A stretch of DNA of 64,000 nucleotides from NCBI GenBank assembly GCA_019636035.1, contig JAHBYI010000003.1, positions 1 through 64,000 of the forward strand, written 5' to 3'. Shown piece after piece: positions 26,372 through 35,230 of this stretch (positions within the stretch are counted from its first letter, which is position 1; every line of letters starts with the position of its first letter). A program made the position numbers and the translations under genes. Under the pieces are notes generated by a model. It worked only from the letters and a program-made list of their open reading frames with translations. It was not told the origin of the DNA and did not search any database. The DNA is from Candidatus Paracaedibacteraceae bacterium. Lineage in GTDB: Bacteria; Pseudomonadota; Alphaproteobacteria; Paracaedibacterales; Paracaedibacteraceae.

Positions 26372-26476
26372 ACTTCTTTTAGATAGTATTAGCTATTATT
26401 TTTTCAAGCTAATTAACTGTAATTTAAATATTTATCCCAGACAATAAGGAGATTTAACTTATCAGGAGTATTCAGG

Positions 26477-26821
26477 ATGAAAAAACTCGCTTTATTAAGT
26501 CTTATGTTACTTGCATCACAAGCAAATGCCGCAAGCAATGAAATAACAACTGTCTTAAAAATTAAGGCATGGGGTGGTGCCACACCAGGCTGGGACGTTT
26601 CAGGGAATCGCAGTTGTATCCACAACATTTCCTACCAACCGTCATCAGAGGCAAAGTGGTCAAATATCGGAACACCGACAGAACCCCCTCGCTATAACTT
26701 CGAAATCAAGCATAAGCCTGGCTGCAACGCCATCATTACATTCCATTGGGATGGATCACCAAATGATAACGATCAACGATCTGATTCATTTGCTCGTGTT
26801 GAAATGAACCAGTATCGGTAA
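26477..26821 (+). CDS. Small secreted protein with two cysteines (114 aa)
   Basis: Signal peptide MKKLALLSLMLLASQANA, then a mature domain of about 95 residues with Trp/Gly-rich strands (KAWGGATPGWDVSGNRSC) and a second Cys (IKHKPGC), suggesting a small disulfide-linked beta domain. The ribosome site CAGGAGT lies a few bases upstream of the ATG. I do not recognise a family; a periplasmic or extracellular role is inferred. Confidence 0.6.
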   Translation: MKKLALLSLMLLASQANAASNEITTVLKIKAWGGATPGWDVSGNRSCIHNISYQPSSEAKWSNIGTPTEPPRYNFEIKHKPGCNAIITFHWDGSPNDNDQRSDSFARVEMNQYR

Positions 26822-26841
26822 CGCAATAGCCACATAGATAG

Positions 26842-26941
26842 AGTTGTTTCAGTTAAGTTTGATACAGTTAGCTGAGAAGCAAAGCATACATCAAGTACGT
26901 GAGCGACGAATTTAGCTGTATCAAGGTTAAATGGAAGGACT
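26842..26941. repeat. About 100-bp imperfect palindromic intergenic element
   Basis: The left arm (AGTTGTTTCAGTTAAG...GATACAG) and right arm (CTGTATCAAGGTTAAATGG...) are imperfect reverse complements with a core of about 36 bases. The gap from 26822 to 27271 holds no convincing gene. The form resembles a small mobile palindromic repeat, but no second copy is in this window. Confidence 0.5.
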
Positions 26942-27271
26942 ATAATACTTCTTCCTTAAAAGAAGAAGCATCTATTGTTGTTTTTAAAAACGATATAAAA
27001 CCCTGAGTCGTATATGATGCAAACGCGGTTTTATCGTATAATGTGTCAAAACCGTTCCGCCTGCGGTAAAAGGGTCAGGAAAAGTAATGGAATCAAAAAC
27101 CACTTTAGATAGAGAATGTGAATATACCCACTCACCACCAAATACAATCTTGTCATCATGAAAACAGGAACATTGTATATTTTTTCGTAAAATAGATTCC
27201 TATCAGGTTTGACATTTTTAAAAAACGAAATAACTTCAATTATGTAAGATATTGTTGAAAGGGGGAATCTA

Positions 27272-27451
27272 ATGAACATACAATCTCATTTGGATAATCT
27301 GATTCGCAAACACAAGTCTCTGGACAAAGAAATTAAGCGCATAGAGACAACAGCCTTCACATCCGAAGCACGTCTCTATGAGCTTAAGAAACGCAAACTT
27401 CAAGTCAAAGATGAGATTGCCGATTTCAGCAAACGCTCGGGATCGCGCTAG
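27272..27451 (+). CDS. DUF465 (YdcH-like) small helical protein
   Basis: A 59-residue protein with a strong ribosome site (AGGGGG) before the ATG. The sequence (HLDNLIRKHKSLDKEIKRIE; EARLYELKKRKLQVKDEI) is a charged helical hairpin matching the DUF465 family, in which the His-Lys-x-Leu-Asp-x-x-Ile core is conserved. Function is unknown. The stop overlaps the end of the convergent RNase D gene by 4 bases. Confidence 0.85.
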   Translation: MNIQSHLDNLIRKHKSLDKEIKRIETTAFTSEARLYELKKRKLQVKDEIADFSKRSGSR

Positions 27452-28062
27452 TGCGCAAAAATATCGAACTCATCACCAGCCAATAAATCGAGATATGCGC
27501 GCGTTAGAATGAAGTTGTGACATTCGTTAACAAGTTCAGTGCGCCCTTCTCGCTCTAGGCGGTCATCTAGAATTTCCTTAAGTTTATGTAAGTGCAAAAC
27601 ATCCGTTGCAGCATACTTTTTTTGGTCATCTGTTAGAGTATCTGCTCCCCAATAGGACGTTTGCTCTTGCTTTGAAATTTCAATCCCCAAAAGCTCTTTG
27701 CATAAATCTTTGAGGCCATGGCGATCTGTATAGGTTCTTATCAGTTTTGATGCGATTTTTGTACAATAGATATTGCTCATGGTAATACCAAACGTGTGCA
27801 TGAGAACCGCGACATCAAAACGAGCATAGTGGAATAATTTCTCAACGGAATCATCGCTCAACAACATAATTAGGTTTTCAGGATAAACTTCACCCGTCGG
27901 GTCGAGTTGCACAAGGTGACATACACCATCACCCGCAGAGAGTTGAACCAAACATAAACGGTCACGATTGGGTTTTAATCCCATTGTCTCTGTATCAATA
28001 GCAACCGATTTTCCAAGATCAAGACCTTCTGGTAAATCATATTTGTGAAACTCAATTTTCAT
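27448..28062 (-). CDS. RNase D-like 3'-5' exonuclease
   Basis: DEDDy exonuclease domain without the HRDC domains of full RNase D, the short (204-residue) form common in alphaproteobacteria. Catalytic residues are visible in AIDTETMGL, FHYARFDVAVL and YAATDVLHLHKL. Likely role: 3' trimming of tRNA or other RNAs. Confidence 0.88.
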   Translation of the reverse strand: MKIEFHKYDLPEGLDLGKSVAIDTETMGLKPNRDRLCLVQLSAGDGVCHLVQLDPTGEVYPENLIMLLSDDSVEKLFHYARFDVAVLMHTFGITMSNIYCTKIASKLIRTYTDRHGLKDLCKELLGIEISKQEQTSYWGADTLTDDQKKYAATDVLHLHKLKEILDDRLEREGRTELVNECHNFILTRAYLDLLAGDEFDIFAH

Positions 28063-28209
28063 CGTAAAATTCCCTCTCTAATGTATGAATTAAAGCTATC
28101 ATAGCATGATCAAGAATGAAAAAAGAAATTGGTCAAAACTGGAATATCATTTGCCTTTAACCCAAGATTCCTATAAAAATTAGATAAATAACTAACTTTA
28201 ATTTGAATC

Positions 28210-30003
28210 ATGAAAAACATACGCAACTTTGCTATTATCGCCCACATTGATCATGGAAAATCAACCATGGCAGACCGTCTTATCGAATTTTGTGGGGCTA
28301 TTGAATCTCGGGAAATGAAAGACCAAATGCTTGATTCGATGGATATCGAACGGGAACGAGGCATTACAATTAAGGCACAAACCGTGCGCTTGAACTACAA
28401 AGCAAACGACGGTGAATCCTATCAACTCAACTTGATGGACACTCCCGGACATGTGGACTTTGCCTATGAAGTCAGCCGTTCATTAGCCGCCTGCGAAGGA
28501 TCCCTTCTTATTGTGGACGCAAGCCAAGGTGTGGAAGCCCAAACACTAGCAAACGTTTACCAAGCAATTGATAACAATCATGAGATCATTCCTGTCCTCA
28601 ATAAAATTGACCTGCCCGCGGCTGATCCTGAGCGCGTTAAGCAACAAATTGAGGATGTGATCGGCCTCGATGCGTCTGATGCTATTTTGGCCTCGGCAAA
28701 ATCACGCCTTGGAATTCAAGATGTCCTGGAAGCTATTGTCACACGCCTTCCTGCCCCAACAGGTGATGAATCAGCCTCACTTCAAGCCATGCTAGTTGAC
28801 AGCTGGTATGACCCGTACTTAGGCGTGATGATTCTTGTTCGCGTCAAAAACGGTGTTTTGTCTAAGGGAATGAAAATTCGCATGATGTCAACAGGGGCGA
28901 CCTATGAAATTGACCGTGTTGGTTACTTTACACCAAAGCAAGTCCTTGTGGATAAGCTGTTACCCGGTGAAGTTGGTTTTATCACCGCCAGCATCAAAGC
29001 GGTTGCGGATTGTAAAGTCGGTGACACCATTACAGATGAACGCCGTCAAGCAGCAGCCCCTCTTCCCGGGTTTAAACCATCGGTTCCTGTGGTCTTTTGT
29101 GGATTATTTCCAACTGATGCTGCGGATTTCGAACGCCTACGCGATAGTTTGGCAAAACTACAACTTAATGACGCAAGTTTCCATTATGAAGCAGAAAGTT
29201 CTGCTGCTCTGGGGTATGGTTTCCGTTGCGGATTCCTCGGTTTATTGCACCTTGAAATTATTCAAGAACGCCTCGAGCGGGAATTTGATCTTGATTTGAT
29301 CACGACGGCTCCAAGTGTTGTCTATAAAATTCACATGACCAATGGAACGATGGTAGAACTCCATAACCCTGCTGATTATCCTGATGTTGTCAAAATTGAC
29401 CGCATTGAAGAACCGTGGATTAAAGCAACAATTTTAGTTCCGGATGAATATCTAGGCTCTGTCCTAACACTCTGTAGTGAGCGTCGTGGTGTTCAGCTTG
29501 ATCTAACCTATGCGGGCAATCGTGCGATGGCTGTTTATAAGCTGCCTCTCAACGAAGTCGTTTTTGATTTTTATGATCGGCTAAAATCGATCAGTCGAGG
29601 TTATGCTTCCTTTGACTATGCCTTAGATACGTATGAAGAAAGCGATATTGCCAAGGTTTCCATCATGGTTAACGGTGAGCCTGTTGATGCTTTGTCTATG
29701 CTCGTTCACAAGGGACGAGCTGAATCCCGTGGCCGCATGATTTGCGAACGATTAAAAGATCTGATCCCTCGTCAATTGTTTAAAATTGCTGTTCAGGCAG
29801 CCATTGGCGGAAAAGTCATTGCTCGTGAGACAGTATCGGCCATGCGTAAGGATGTAACCGCTAAGTGCTATGGTGGCGATATTTCTCGTAAACGTAAGCT
29901 TTTGGATAAACAAAAAGAAGGTAAGAAGAAAATGCGCCAATATGGGAATGTTGAAATCCCACAAAGTGCCTTTATTGCTGCCTTGAAGATGAATGATAAT
30001 TAA
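28210..30003 (+). CDS. lepA: Translation elongation factor 4
   Basis: GTPase that binds ribosomes and affects initiation and back-translocation. Full length at 597 residues. G motifs: [13 protein letters not shown] (G1), RGITIK (G2), DTPGHVDF (G3), [10 protein letters not shown] (G4). The LepA-specific C-terminus is present ([20 protein letters not shown]). The upstream gap has a TATAAA at about 28172 without a good -35. Confidence 0.97.
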   Translation: MKNIRNFAIIAHIDHGKSTMADRLIEFCGAIESREMKDQMLDSMDIERERGITIKAQTVRLNYKANDGESYQLNLMDTPGHVDFAYEVSRSLAACEGSLLIVDASQGVEAQTLANVYQAIDNNHEIIPVLNKIDLPAADPERVKQQIEDVIGLDASDAILASAKSRLGIQDVLEAIVTRLPAPTGDESASLQAMLVDSWYDPYLGVMILVRVKNGVLSKGMKIRMMSTGATYEIDRVGYFTPKQVLVDKLLPGEVGFITASIKAVADCKVGDTITDERRQAAAPLPGFKPSVPVVFCGLFPTDAADFERLRDSLAKLQLNDASFHYEAESSAALGYGFRCGFLGLLHLEIIQERLEREFDLDLITTAPSVVYKIHMTNGTMVELHNPADYPDVVKIDRIEEPWIKATILVPDEYLGSVLTLCSERRGVQLDLTYAGNRAMAVYKLPLNEVVFDFYDRLKSISRGYASFDYALDTYEESDIAKVSIMVNGEPVDALSMLVHKGRAESRGRMICERLKDLIPRQLFKIAVQAAIGGKVIARETVSAMRKDVTAKCYGGDISRKRKLLDKQKEGKKKMRQYGNVEIPQSAFIAALKMNDN

Positions 30004-30153
30004 CATCAGTTCGATAACTAAATCTAACACCTCGCCCCTTGTGGGAGAGGTAAAAAATCCGTTATTGAAATCACGTTAATTAGGTTTGAAAAAATTAAAG
30101 GAATAGGTTTTTATGTATCCAAATTGGGTACACCTGCTAAAAAGGTATAAATA

Positions 30154-31122
30154 ATGAATGAACCAACCGTATATATTGTCGAAGATTCCGAAGGGATGCG
30201 CCTAGATCGTTGGCTCAAGAAGCAAATTCCTGAACTCAAGCAGAGCGTTCTTGAAAAATTGCTTCGTACAGGGAAAATTAGACTGAACGATGGTAAAGTA
30301 GCATCCAGCCACCGCATTGTGATTGGCGACGTTGTTACCGTTAGAGAAAATCTTGAGAAATATCGCAATGTTTTGCCGCAACTCGGCATGAAAGAAGCTC
30401 CGACCTTAACAGCAGAGGATCTACAATTCTTTGAATCCCTGATTGTTTGGGAAGATGATGAACTTTTGATTATCAATAAACCAAGCGGTTTAGCTGTCCA
30501 AGGCGGAACCAAGACATTTCGTCACGTCGACCGTTTCTTGGCCGGGTATGGCGAACATAAAAATTGCCGCTATCGTTTAACTCATCGGATCGACCGCGAT
30601 ACAAGCGGTTTGTTGGTTATCGCTAAAACAGGCGCAATGGCCACGCACTTAACACAACAGTTTAAGGATGGTAAGGTTGATAAAACCTATTGGGCGATAA
30701 CTGTCGACCAGCCAACACCCGGTAGTGGTGTGGTCAAGGCTCCTCTGATCAAAGCCGGCATAGGAGATCGTGAAAAAGTCGTCGTTGATTATGAGACAGG
30801 TAAGTCAGCTGTTACCGTTTATCAGACATTAAAGCGGCTGGAAAAACGGAACTTACCGTTTATGGCATGGGTTGAGCTAAAACCAGAAACAGGACGTACC
30901 CACCAAATTCGTGTGCACTGCCAACATTTGGGATCGCCTATTTTAGGAGATGGGAAATATGGTGGAAAAGAAGTAACAGATATCAATCGGACACTTCATC
31001 TTCACGCGCGAACCATTATGTTCCGAGATCGTGACGGGAACCGCCTGACATTTAATGCACCGCCTCCGGCTCATTTTGAAGAAACCCTAAGGCGATATGG
31101 TATTGATTGGAGTAGATTATAA
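30154..31122 (+). CDS. RluA/RluC-family 23S rRNA pseudouridine synthase
   Basis: N-terminal S4 RNA-binding domain (RLDRWLKKQIPELKQSVLEK), then the catalytic domain with the RluA-family motif HRIDRDTSGLLVIAKT near residue 145, whose Asp attacks the uridine. Further family marks: INKPSGLAVQGG and TGRTHQIRVH. The S4 domain and length fit RluC (positions 955, 2504 and 2580 in E. coli), but RluD-type activity cannot be excluded. Confidence 0.92.
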   Translation: MNEPTVYIVEDSEGMRLDRWLKKQIPELKQSVLEKLLRTGKIRLNDGKVASSHRIVIGDVVTVRENLEKYRNVLPQLGMKEAPTLTAEDLQFFESLIVWEDDELLIINKPSGLAVQGGTKTFRHVDRFLAGYGEHKNCRYRLTHRIDRDTSGLLVIAKTGAMATHLTQQFKDGKVDKTYWAITVDQPTPGSGVVKAPLIKAGIGDREKVVVDYETGKSAVTVYQTLKRLEKRNLPFMAWVELKPETGRTHQIRVHCQHLGSPILGDGKYGGKEVTDINRTLHLHARTIMFRDRDGNRLTFNAPPPAHFEETLRRYGIDWSRL

Positions 31123-31134
31123 GGGAAAAGTAAG

Positions 31135-31317
31135 ATGAACTATGTTCTTTTGGCAAGCCTCTTCAATGCTGTTGTTTTTGCTTCTGAATCGGATCAAAAA
31201 CCAACAGATTCACAAGTCAGCAATGATACAAGTCAAGAGGATCATCAAAGCACAGAAGATAAAAAACGAGCAGAAATAGTTGATTTATATAATTTTATTT
31301 ATGGGTTTCCAAATTAA
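31135..31317 (+). CDS. Small secreted peptide (60 aa)
   Basis: Begins MNYVLLASLFNAVVFASE, a short signal peptide, followed by a hydrophilic Ser/Asp/Glu/Gln-rich tail. AAGGGAAAAG lies just upstream of the ATG, 12 bases after the pseudouridine synthase gene. I do not recognise it; it may be a real short exported peptide or a chance ORF. Confidence 0.45.
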   Translation: MNYVLLASLFNAVVFASESDQKPTDSQVSNDTSQEDHQSTEDKKRAEIVDLYNFIYGFPN

Positions 31318-31380
31318 CGTTATGACTGCTCAAACCTCCCCTATCCGAACACCTCTTAAGCAAAATTCAGGGTATTTAAT

Positions 31381-33480
31381 ATGTCTCAAGAATTGCTGCA
31401 ACGATTAACGCCTTTGTTTGCCCCCCTATCAACTCTACCGGGAGTTGCAGGACGTCGTGAAGCTTTGTTCAAACGACTCCTCGGTGAGCGTGCAATTGAC
31501 GCCCTTCTTCATTTTCCCAGTGGCATTCATGCTTATCGATTGGTTAAAACCATCAACGAGGCGAATATTGGAGAAACAGTCATTGTTCAGGCACAAATCA
31601 TGGGGCATAAACCGTCCTTTAAACGCGGATCACCCCACCGTGTCAGTTGCTATGATGGCTCAACCTTTTTTGATGTTGTTTTTTTTCACGGGAATGCGCC
31701 TTATTTTAATAAAATTTTACCGGATGGGTCAAAAAAAATTATCATCGGTCGTGCTGATAAAAACCTAAGTAAATGGAGTATTACGCACCCCGACAAAGTA
31801 CTGCCCGCAGCTCCCGAAATGATGATCCCCGAAAAAGAAGTGATCTATCCCCTGACAACAGGCGTAACCAATAAATGTGTCCACCGTGTGATGGACGCCG
31901 CCCTTAGCAGATTGATTAATTTTCCGGAATGGCATGAGATAGCTCTGATTGATGATAAAAAATTTATTAGTTTTAGTCAGGCAATTCGCCAAGCACACCA
32001 TCCCCAAAACACCCAAGATTTGACTCTGTCCCCTGCTCATGAGCGCATTATTTTCGATGAACTCTTTGCCCATCAACTTGCCTTACACTATGCTCGCCAG
32101 GCGAATCAAATACAAATTCCAGGCCAAGCAATGGCTGGGAACGGCGAGTTAATTTGCCGCTTGTTGAAAGAACTACCCTATGAGCCAACTGAATCCCAAA
32201 AATCGGTTCTTCATGATATTTTTGAGGATATGTCTCGCCCGGTACCCATGACGCGATTAATTCAAGGGGATGTGGGGTGTGGGAAAACACTGGTTGCCCT
32301 TATGGCTATGCTCAAAGCCATTGAATCGGGATATCAAACAGCAATTCTTGCACCAACAGACATTCTTGCCCGCCAACATGCGGAAACAATGATAGATTTG
32401 GCAACCAAGATTGGAATCAAAGCAGATATTTTGACAGGTCGTGAAAAGGGAAAAAAACGAGAGAAATTATTAGAAAGTCTAGCCACAGGGCAGATCGATC
32501 TTTTGATTGGCACACATGCTCTCATTACTGATTCTGTAAAATTTTACCGTCTAGGGCTTGCTGTTATTGATGAACAACATCGCTTTGGCGTTGAACAACG
32601 GTTAGCCCTATCCGAAAAGGGGAATAACCCGGACATTCTGGCCATGACGGCAACGCCGATCCCCAGATCCCTGCAATTGGCAAACTTTGGCGATATGGAT
32701 GTCTCCATTATCAAAGAAAAACCAGCCGGAAGGCAACCTGTCGATACAAAAGTTTTACCGTTAAACAGAATTAATGATGTGATTGATGGTGTGCGTCGAG
32801 AAATTCAGAACAGCGCAAAAGTTTTCTGGGTTTGCCCCTTGGTCGAAGAATCCGAAAAGATAAACGTGTCCGCAGCTGTTGACCGGTACGAGCAACTCAA
32901 AGAGATTTTTGGCACAAAAGTTGGCCTTGTCCATGGAAAAATGAAAGCCGCAGACAAAGATGCTATCATGGATCAATTTATCAATGGCGATGTATCTATT
33001 CTGATTGCAACAACTGTAATCGAAGTTGGGGTCAATGTTCCCGCCACGACAATTATGATCATTGAACATGCAGAACGCTTTGGTTTGGCTCAACTGCACC
33101 AGCTTCGTGGCCGAATCGGACGGGGTGATAAGCCTGCAACCTGTATCCTTTTGTATGGTCACGAAATGAGTCAAATTGGCAAAGAACGCCTATCGACAAT
33201 GCGCCAAACTAATGACGGATTTGAAATTGCTGAGGCAGACCTCAGGTTACGTGGTGGTGGGGATATTTTAGGGACACGGCAAAGCGGTTTGCCGGGCTTT
33301 CGTCTGGCTGATTTTGTCTCTTATCCTGACAGAATGGGCGAGTTACTAAAACTAGCCAATCAGGAAACAAAAAAGGTAATCAAAGAAAACCCGCGCCTTG
33401 AAGGAGAACGCGGGCTAGCAATACGACTCTTGCTCAAGATTTTTTCAAAGGATGATGCAATCCGTTATACACGCTCTTAA
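31381..33480 (+). CDS. recG: ATP-dependent DNA helicase RecG
   Basis: Reverses stalled replication forks and branch-migrates junctions. The 699-residue protein has the N-terminal wedge domain and the superfamily 2 helicase motifs: QGDVGCGKTLVALMA (Walker A near residue 297), VIDEQHRFGVEQR, AMTATPIPRSL, ATTVIEVGVNVPATTIMIIE and HQLRGRIGRGD. It is full length for the family. Confidence 0.96.
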   Translation: MSQELLQRLTPLFAPLSTLPGVAGRREALFKRLLGERAIDALLHFPSGIHAYRLVKTINEANIGETVIVQAQIMGHKPSFKRGSPHRVSCYDGSTFFDVVFFHGNAPYFNKILPDGSKKIIIGRADKNLSKWSITHPDKVLPAAPEMMIPEKEVIYPLTTGVTNKCVHRVMDAALSRLINFPEWHEIALIDDKKFISFSQAIRQAHHPQNTQDLTLSPAHERIIFDELFAHQLALHYARQANQIQIPGQAMAGNGELICRLLKELPYEPTESQKSVLHDIFEDMSRPVPMTRLIQGDVGCGKTLVALMAMLKAIESGYQTAILAPTDILARQHAETMIDLATKIGIKADILTGREKGKKREKLLESLATGQIDLLIGTHALITDSVKFYRLGLAVIDEQHRFGVEQRLALSEKGNNPDILAMTATPIPRSLQLANFGDMDVSIIKEKPAGRQPVDTKVLPLNRINDVIDGVRREIQNSAKVFWVCPLVEESEKINVSAAVDRYEQLKEIFGTKVGLVHGKMKAADKDAIMDQFINGDVSILIATTVIEVGVNVPATTIMIIEHAERFGLAQLHQLRGRIGRGDKPATCILLYGHEMSQIGKERLSTMRQTNDGFEIAEADLRLRGGGDILGTRQSGLPGFRLADFVSYPDRMGELLKLANQETKKVIKENPRLEGERGLAIRLLLKIFSKDDAIRYTRS

Positions 33481-33605
33481 CGTGCATGCCGTTTCTCACT
33501 CCTATTTTTGGTCGCTATGCCAACTCGGCTATAAGGCACGAGCATTGAGGTTAAAATTGCACGCAGAATCAGAAACCGACGCCGCTGTCCATAACGATTA
33601 ATCAT
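33477..33605 (-). CDS. Tiny basic ORF coupled to the holin (42 aa)
   Basis: The ATG overlaps the holin stop codon (ATGA). The product is strongly basic (NRYGQRRRFLILRAILTSML ... KNRSEKRHAR) with one short hydrophobic stretch. Its stop overlaps the recG stop on the other strand. It could be a spanin-like or regulatory lysis peptide, or a chance ORF. Coupling and charge are the only evidence. Confidence 0.35.
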   Translation of the reverse strand: MINRYGQRRRFLILRAILTSMLVPYSRVGIATKNRSEKRHAR

Positions 33606-34138
33606 GATAACTCCTGTTCAAATAAAGCAGCCATGGTTGTATCTTTCATTTTACTATCCCGTGACGATCCGAATTCAAAAGCATAGGCGTCTTTGAGGCA
33701 TGATCCAAAAATCCCGGCAACGGTTGATATGATCCCGACAGCCTCGCCCGGTAAAAAATCGGAATAGTAAGCCAAGGCGATCAAGCATGAAATCAAGCCA
33801 CCGGCAGCACTAACAACCATAATATCAGCACGGACATTGTTTCGCCCTGAATTAATAAAAGCCATATCTCGCATACGGGCATTTTGCCGATCACGCATGA
33901 CCGATAACTCCATTTCAGCTTCAAGATTCAAAATAGCCTTTTGGAACTCAATGACCAAATCAGGCTCATCAAGTAATAATCGAATCATGCCCGATGCATC
34001 ATCAATCCCTGTCACGCGTTTAGCAATATCAACAATATTCTTGGCAACATGTTCAGCCTTATCCCCTGCTAACCATTTTGCAATCGACGGGATAAACTGT
34101 GCCAACCCCAGAGCTGTGGCAACGGTTGCAGGCTCCAT
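33602..34138 (-). CDS. GTA-type 3TM holin
   Basis: 178 residues from the ATG at 34138, which overlaps the endolysin stop (TGATG); a GTG at 34141 is the alternative. The N-terminal ALGLAQFIPSIAKWLAGDKA, the charged centre (EMELSVMRDRQNARMRDMAF) and two C-terminal membrane segments (DIMVVSAAGGLISCLIALAY; GIISTVAGIFGSC) match the 3TM holin family of alphaproteobacterial gene transfer agents. The role is to open the membrane so the endolysin can reach the wall. Confidence 0.85.
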   Translation of the reverse strand: MEPATVATALGLAQFIPSIAKWLAGDKAEHVAKNIVDIAKRVTGIDDASGMIRLLLDEPDLVIEFQKAILNLEAEMELSVMRDRQNARMRDMAFINSGRNNVRADIMVVSAAGGLISCLIALAYYSDFLPGEAVGIISTVAGIFGSCLKDAYAFEFGSSRDSKMKDTTMAALFEQELS

Positions 34139-34563
34139 CACTTCCCCCTCTTGGACAGGGTGTAGAACATATGACGACCAATCTTTAAAACAGGTTTAGT
34201 TTTTAATGTCCAAGCAGGCAGCGAGTCCAAAGTCGTCGCATGATAATGGTCGCACCCCTTTGTAAGGTCAGGCCAACGATCTTCCAAAATCATCTGAGCA
34301 ACAACCATACACTGGTCAAACAAAGGATCTGTAATCGTCGTTGTAATTAATCGCAGATTCGGGTCGTTTGGATTCCAACACGAAAACTGATAAGGTTTTT
34401 GGCAAACCTCTGAAATACTTGAGCCGTACCACGTTTTTTGCTTAAGCCTGTTCTTGACGACATTGCCAATAGCAATCAATGAAGCCAAACCACCATCTAA
34501 TCGATAGTATTCACCGCGAGCCTCGCCATAAATCGTGCGTGCTAAGATATGTATATCATTCAT
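34138..34563 (-). CDS. SleB-type cell wall hydrolase (phage endolysin)
   Basis: 141-residue Hydrolase_2 domain. Family marks: ARTIYGEARGEYYR (catalytic Glu), NVVKNRLKQKTWYG, VCQKPYQFSCWNPND and DHYHATTLD. There is no signal peptide, as expected for an enzyme released by the adjacent holin. It forms a lysis pair with the next gene. Confidence 0.9.
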   Translation of the reverse strand: MNDIHILARTIYGEARGEYYRLDGGLASLIAIGNVVKNRLKQKTWYGSSISEVCQKPYQFSCWNPNDPNLRLITTTITDPLFDQCMVVAQMILEDRWPDLTKGCDHYHATTLDSLPAWTLKTKPVLKIGRHMFYTLSKRGK

Positions 34564-34567
34564 TAAC

Positions 34568-35215
34568 TCACCTCTTACGTAATGTTAACCATGCTGTTGT
34601 GGTTCCATGGCGAACCAAATCCACGGTGTGATAATCACACACATTGGAATCGTCAAGGCTCAGTTGAACTATTAACTGGCCATTTCGTATCTGTTGAAGA
34701 AAACTCTCTTCAGCGTTAAGGTGATAGCGAATCTCATCATCCGCCTCATAAAATGTCACGTAATATTGACTAAGATCGCTCAGATCCGCTTGCTCATGCC
34801 AGTACCCACCCAAAGCTGTAACCTGATCAAATTGAACGCCATCAGGGTGGATCTTAAAATTATGAGACAGACTAAATGGCATAAATTTACTTTTCTGAGA
34901 AAAACCGGCTAGGCGGATGAGGGCTGTTGATTGCACTTGAAGCGTCTCAACATTGTAATTTTTTAAAGCGTTACCAAAGACAGACAACGCAATCCCCTTA
35001 TGGCTGAATGCCGGATTGCGGAGTGCCCGTTGCGGTAATATCTCGACTAACACCTCAAGAACATCGGGAAAATCATCGCCACTATCTGCCGGCGTTAGAT
35101 CTAAATCACCTCCGCCCAGTTTTAAGGCAACAAGATGCGTTGTAAGATGAGCCGTACTCGGGGCCTCAAACCCTCGCCAATACGGTCGACCAATTTGATG
35201 ATGCAGGGTTGTCAT
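34568..35215 (-). CDS. Phage/GTA tail-region protein of unknown role (215 aa)
   Basis: No signal peptide; beta-rich, with aromatic strands (FYEADDEIRYHLNAEESFLQ; VDLVRHGTTTAWLTLRKR). It sits between the tail protein and the endolysin, in the position of tail or baseplate genes. I do not recognise the family. The position suggests a structural or fibre-related role. Confidence 0.5.
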   Translation of the reverse strand: MTTLHHQIGRPYWRGFEAPSTAHLTTHLVALKLGGGDLDLTPADSGDDFPDVLEVLVEILPQRALRNPAFSHKGIALSVFGNALKNYNVETLQVQSTALIRLAGFSQKSKFMPFSLSHNFKIHPDGVQFDQVTALGGYWHEQADLSDLSQYYVTFYEADDEIRYHLNAEESFLQQIRNGQLIVQLSLDDSNVCDYHTVDLVRHGTTTAWLTLRKR

Positions 35216-35230
35216 GAAACCTCCTATGGA

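Noticed and set aside
27046..27279. Minus-strand 77-residue ORF in the intergenic gap
   Set aside because: Low-complexity hydrophobic sequence overlapping the ribosome site of the DUF465 gene; no support.
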